Of a stretch of DNA of 64,000 nt, positions 61,851-64,000 are shown one piece after another; within the stretch, counting starts at the first letter, position 1; every line of letters begins with the position of its first letter. This DNA is from Cherax quadricarinatus. Lineage: Eukaryota; Arthropoda; Malacostraca; Decapoda; Parastacidae. The position numbers and the translations under genes are program-made. The stretch lies in contig NC_091312.1 in the NCBI RefSeq assembly GCF_038502225.1, positions 31,909,782 through 31,973,781 on the forward strand. Direction: 5' to 3'. The notes beneath the pieces are model-generated. The model ran no database searches. It was not told where the DNA came from and was given only the letters and a program-made list of their open reading frames with translations.

Positions 61851-62603
61851 TGTAACCTACCCCCCCCCCTTCATTCAGTTACACTAATATAATCTATACA
61901 GTCCACAATTAATTAGTAGCGCCGTACTTGTGGGTGCTATCCAATCTATACTGGTCTCGGATAGATATGGATAAGATTGTGAGGTCGAAGGTCCACCTCC
62001 AGTGACCAGGGGTGGTGAAGTTTTCTCACATATATACACGGGGTGACTACGGTAAACAATATAGGGTTGTCTCCCAATGAGATTACAGTGGACCCCCGGT
62101 TAACGAACTTTTTTCATTCCAGTAGTATGTTCAGGTGCCAGTACTGACCGAATTTTTTCCCATAAGGAATATTGTGAAGTAGATTAGTCCATTTCAGACC
62201 CCCAAACATACACGTACAAAAGCACTTACATAAATACACTTACATAATTGGTCGCATTTGGAGGTGATCGTTATGCGGGGGTCCACTGTACTTGTATGTA
62301 TATAATGTTGAGGTACATACAGGTAATCACCCTAGAAAATTTTCCATATCTGCCTGCTGGTCCTTCCTGAACCGGATGCAATCAGTGAAAAATTAGTTGA
62401 ATTAATTACTTAATAATTAAGTGACTGATTGATGAAAGTGGGTATAGGGTACACAAATTTAATCGGTCGTGTGGTGGATGATAATTAGCCAATTAATTAC
62501 TAGCACATGGGTGGCTAGGATTTATACAAGAGTAAAGTGCAAGAATTACTCTCACAAGGTGTCTACTTAAGTTGTATAATTGGTGATTATTAATTCCCTA
62601 ACC
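61851..62603 (+). other. Presumed BEL/Pao leader, carrying a MITE
   Basis: No coding is seen. It contains MITE J2 (62086-62288). Without the MITE the leader is about 550 bp. A primer-binding site could not be assigned. Confidence 0.45.
62086..62288. mobile_element. 203-bp Tigger/pogo-type MITE, copy J2
   Basis: CAGTGGACCCCCGGTTAACG to the inverted end, TA at 62084-62085 and 62289-62290. Same length as J1 (13549-13751) and nearly identical to it. It is inserted in the retrotransposon leader. Confidence 0.92.
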
Positions 62604-63918
62604 ATGGCTGGGTCTGAGGAAGTTAGTGCGGCTGGCAAGTCCATGGATGCCAAAGCAAAGAAAGCGTCACTACAAGCTCGGAAGGGTCATGTTACTAAAT
62701 CATACAACAAGTGTATGGAGTTAATGAGACAAGAAATGGTAAACCCTGATTGAATTAAAACTACACCTAGATGCCTTAGAAAGTAGATATGAGTCATATA
62801 AATTGTGGTATAAGGACTGTGAGAGCGATCTTCTGGTGAATTGTGCAGATGATGCTGAAAGGGAGCGGCTGCTGGATCAATATTATGAAGTGGAGGACAA
62901 CATTGTGTCCTGCAAAACTAAGGCTTTAGAGAAGGTAAAGGGTGTAAACAATGTTGTTAGTCAACCTAGTAAGGAAAATCAGAGGTGTCTACCAAAACTC
63001 CCAGAATTATGCATGCCTGTGTTTAATCCGGGAGAAAACTGGGAGGAGTTTTGGTCTATCTTTAAAGCAGTCATACATGATAGGAGTGATCTTGCAAGTG
63101 TTACCAAATTGTGCTATTTAAAGGGACAAGTAAGGGGAGATGTGCATGTTCTCATACAAGCATTCCCAAATGTAGATGACTCCTATAGTGAGGCAGTTAA
63201 CTTGTTGGAGGTCACTTACGGTAACTTGGAGCAAAGTAGGCTGGATCTAGTAGCTAATTTGGCTAGTTTGAAGTCTCCAGATCACAACCGCAACAGCTTA
63301 CAGCAGTTTAGGATCAAACTAGAAAGCACTCTTAAGACCTTGAGTAATAAATATGATCTGGAGGGAGCAGAGTGGTTGTTGAGTGCCTTGATTCAGAATA
63401 AATTGAACCACAAGACAATAGAGTGGCTATCTAACAGATATCACAAGGGTTACTTCGGGTTGGAAGAAATAAGAGTGGGCCTGCAGGAGCTAATTGTCCA
63501 ACTGCAGACCAGCCAACCCATTACCTCTAGGAATACCACGTCTACAGACCCCAGTGCACCTGTCAAGTTCCACAAAAGGAAACTTTATCCCAATATCAAT
63601 AATCATAAGTCACCTACTAAACGGGGTTACGTAGGCACATATCAAGTGACAGGGGCCAGTAGTAGTGGTTCTCCACATCAAAACAAGAGGAGTAAGTACC
63701 ATAATAAGGGTAGCCCAGTTGATAAGAGGTCAGGCAAAGAAAGGAGAGATTGTATCTTCTGCAACGGTACTCATTTCTCTAAGAACTGTAATGCCTATAA
63801 TTCATGGGATGTTAAAGTGGAAAGATTGGAAGAGCTTGCTAGATGTATCAGGTGTCTAGGAAATCATAATGTAAGGGATTGCCGTGCTAACTTGCACGGG
63901 AATCCCTTATCAGTGTAA
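62604..63918 (+). pseudogene. BEL/Pao LTR retrotransposon Gag, two frame breaks
   Basis: ATG at 62604 in the good context ACCATGG gives MAGSEEVSAAGKSMDAKAKK to a TGA at 62750-62752. The same protein resumes in another frame (LKLHLDALESRYESYKLW). 62803-63918 is then open: LPKLPELCMPVFNPGENWEE and FWSIFKAVIHDRSD are the DUF1759-type capsid region, followed by LCYLKGQVRGDVHVLIQAF. Zinc knuckles are CIFCNGTHFSKNC and CIRCLGNHNVRDC. It stops at 63916-63918, but the +1 frame continues with a third knuckle. Protease and RT lie beyond the window. Gag packages the RNA in cytoplasmic particles. Confidence 0.85.
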
Positions 63919-64000
63919 CAAGGGAAGACACCACATAGCTATGTGTAAGGGCGGATCTAATCGTAGTGATGGTAACAATAGTACTGATAGTGATAATAAC
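63885..64000 (+). pseudogene. Continuation of BEL/Pao polyprotein in +1 frame
   Basis: After DCRAN the +1 frame reads CTGIPYQCNKGRHHIAMC, the third Cys-His box usual at this place in BEL/Pao polyproteins, then a Ser/Asn/Asp-rich stretch to the window end. One extra T near 63886-63888 would explain the shift. It could be a mutation, an assembly error or, less likely, programmed frameshifting. Confidence 0.65.

Overview
This is a eukaryotic, intron-bearing, AT-rich window almost entirely built of transposable elements. The repeat set points to a decapod crustacean, most likely a crayfish-type genome. It includes CR1-, Jockey/L2-, RTE-, I- and Penelope-type retroelements, tRNA-derived SINEs with (ATT)n tails, abundant Tigger/pogo elements with CAGTGGA ends and TA target sites, piggyBac-like TTAA elements, and long (ATT)n and (TA)n microsatellites. 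The organism call is inference. There is no operon structure, CRISPR array or prokaryotic gene.

Only one segment looks like a host gene: a 198-nt terminal coding exon at 29930-30127 (+). It encodes the C-terminus of a Glyco_transf_49 (LARGE/B4GAT1-like) glycosyltransferase and is followed by about 1.2 kb of probable 3' UTR and flank. Its upstream exons are not recognisable in the window.

Layout. 1-3.3 kb: a CR1 fragment, a local duplication with a SINE in one copy only, and a broken LINE (family A). 3.7-8.0 kb: a three-level nest, with an I-type LINE inside a piggyBac-like MITE inside a Tigger-like element. 8.0-13.5 kb: Tigger remnants and a CR1 LINE with an uninterrupted 883-codon ORF on the minus strand (9035-11686). 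13.5-21 kb: MITEs, two near-identical RTE LINE tails, half a Tigger transposase, and a ~244-bp tandem repeat that switches orientation. 20.9-28.9 kb: a composite Tigger-like unit. It holds an apparently intact 2,332-bp Tigger with a 598-codon transposase, a piggyBac-like element split by a second, broken Tigger, and a 27-bp minisatellite. 29-31.3 kb: the host exon. 31.3-43 kb: RTE, LINE C split by LINE A, a tRNA-like SINE, and piggyBac-like MITEs. 43.2-45.5 kb: nothing recognised. 45.5-58.5 kb: another MITE, one RTE inserted in another with a target-site duplication, a foldback MITE, a Penelope-like element, and LINE B split by LINE A. 58.5-64 kb: a Tigger-like end, a LINE A copy, a ~0.9-kb tandem LTR-like repeat, and the Gag region of a BEL/Pao LTR retrotransposon cut by the window edge.

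The genes do not form a pathway. The biology lies in insertion history: who sits inside whom, which copies are recent (RTE E1/E2/E3, the intact Tigger, the CR1 ORF, a 203-bp MITE pair), and how insertions may affect the single host exon. I found no convincing new multi-gene system. The best leads are a SINE-derived candidate splice acceptor 57 nt upstream of the host exon, palindromes with changed cores in the piggyBac-like MITE ends, short I-LINE derivatives that keep only head and tail, and the tRNA-like tandem repeat. Family names come from protein motifs read by eye, with no database comparison.
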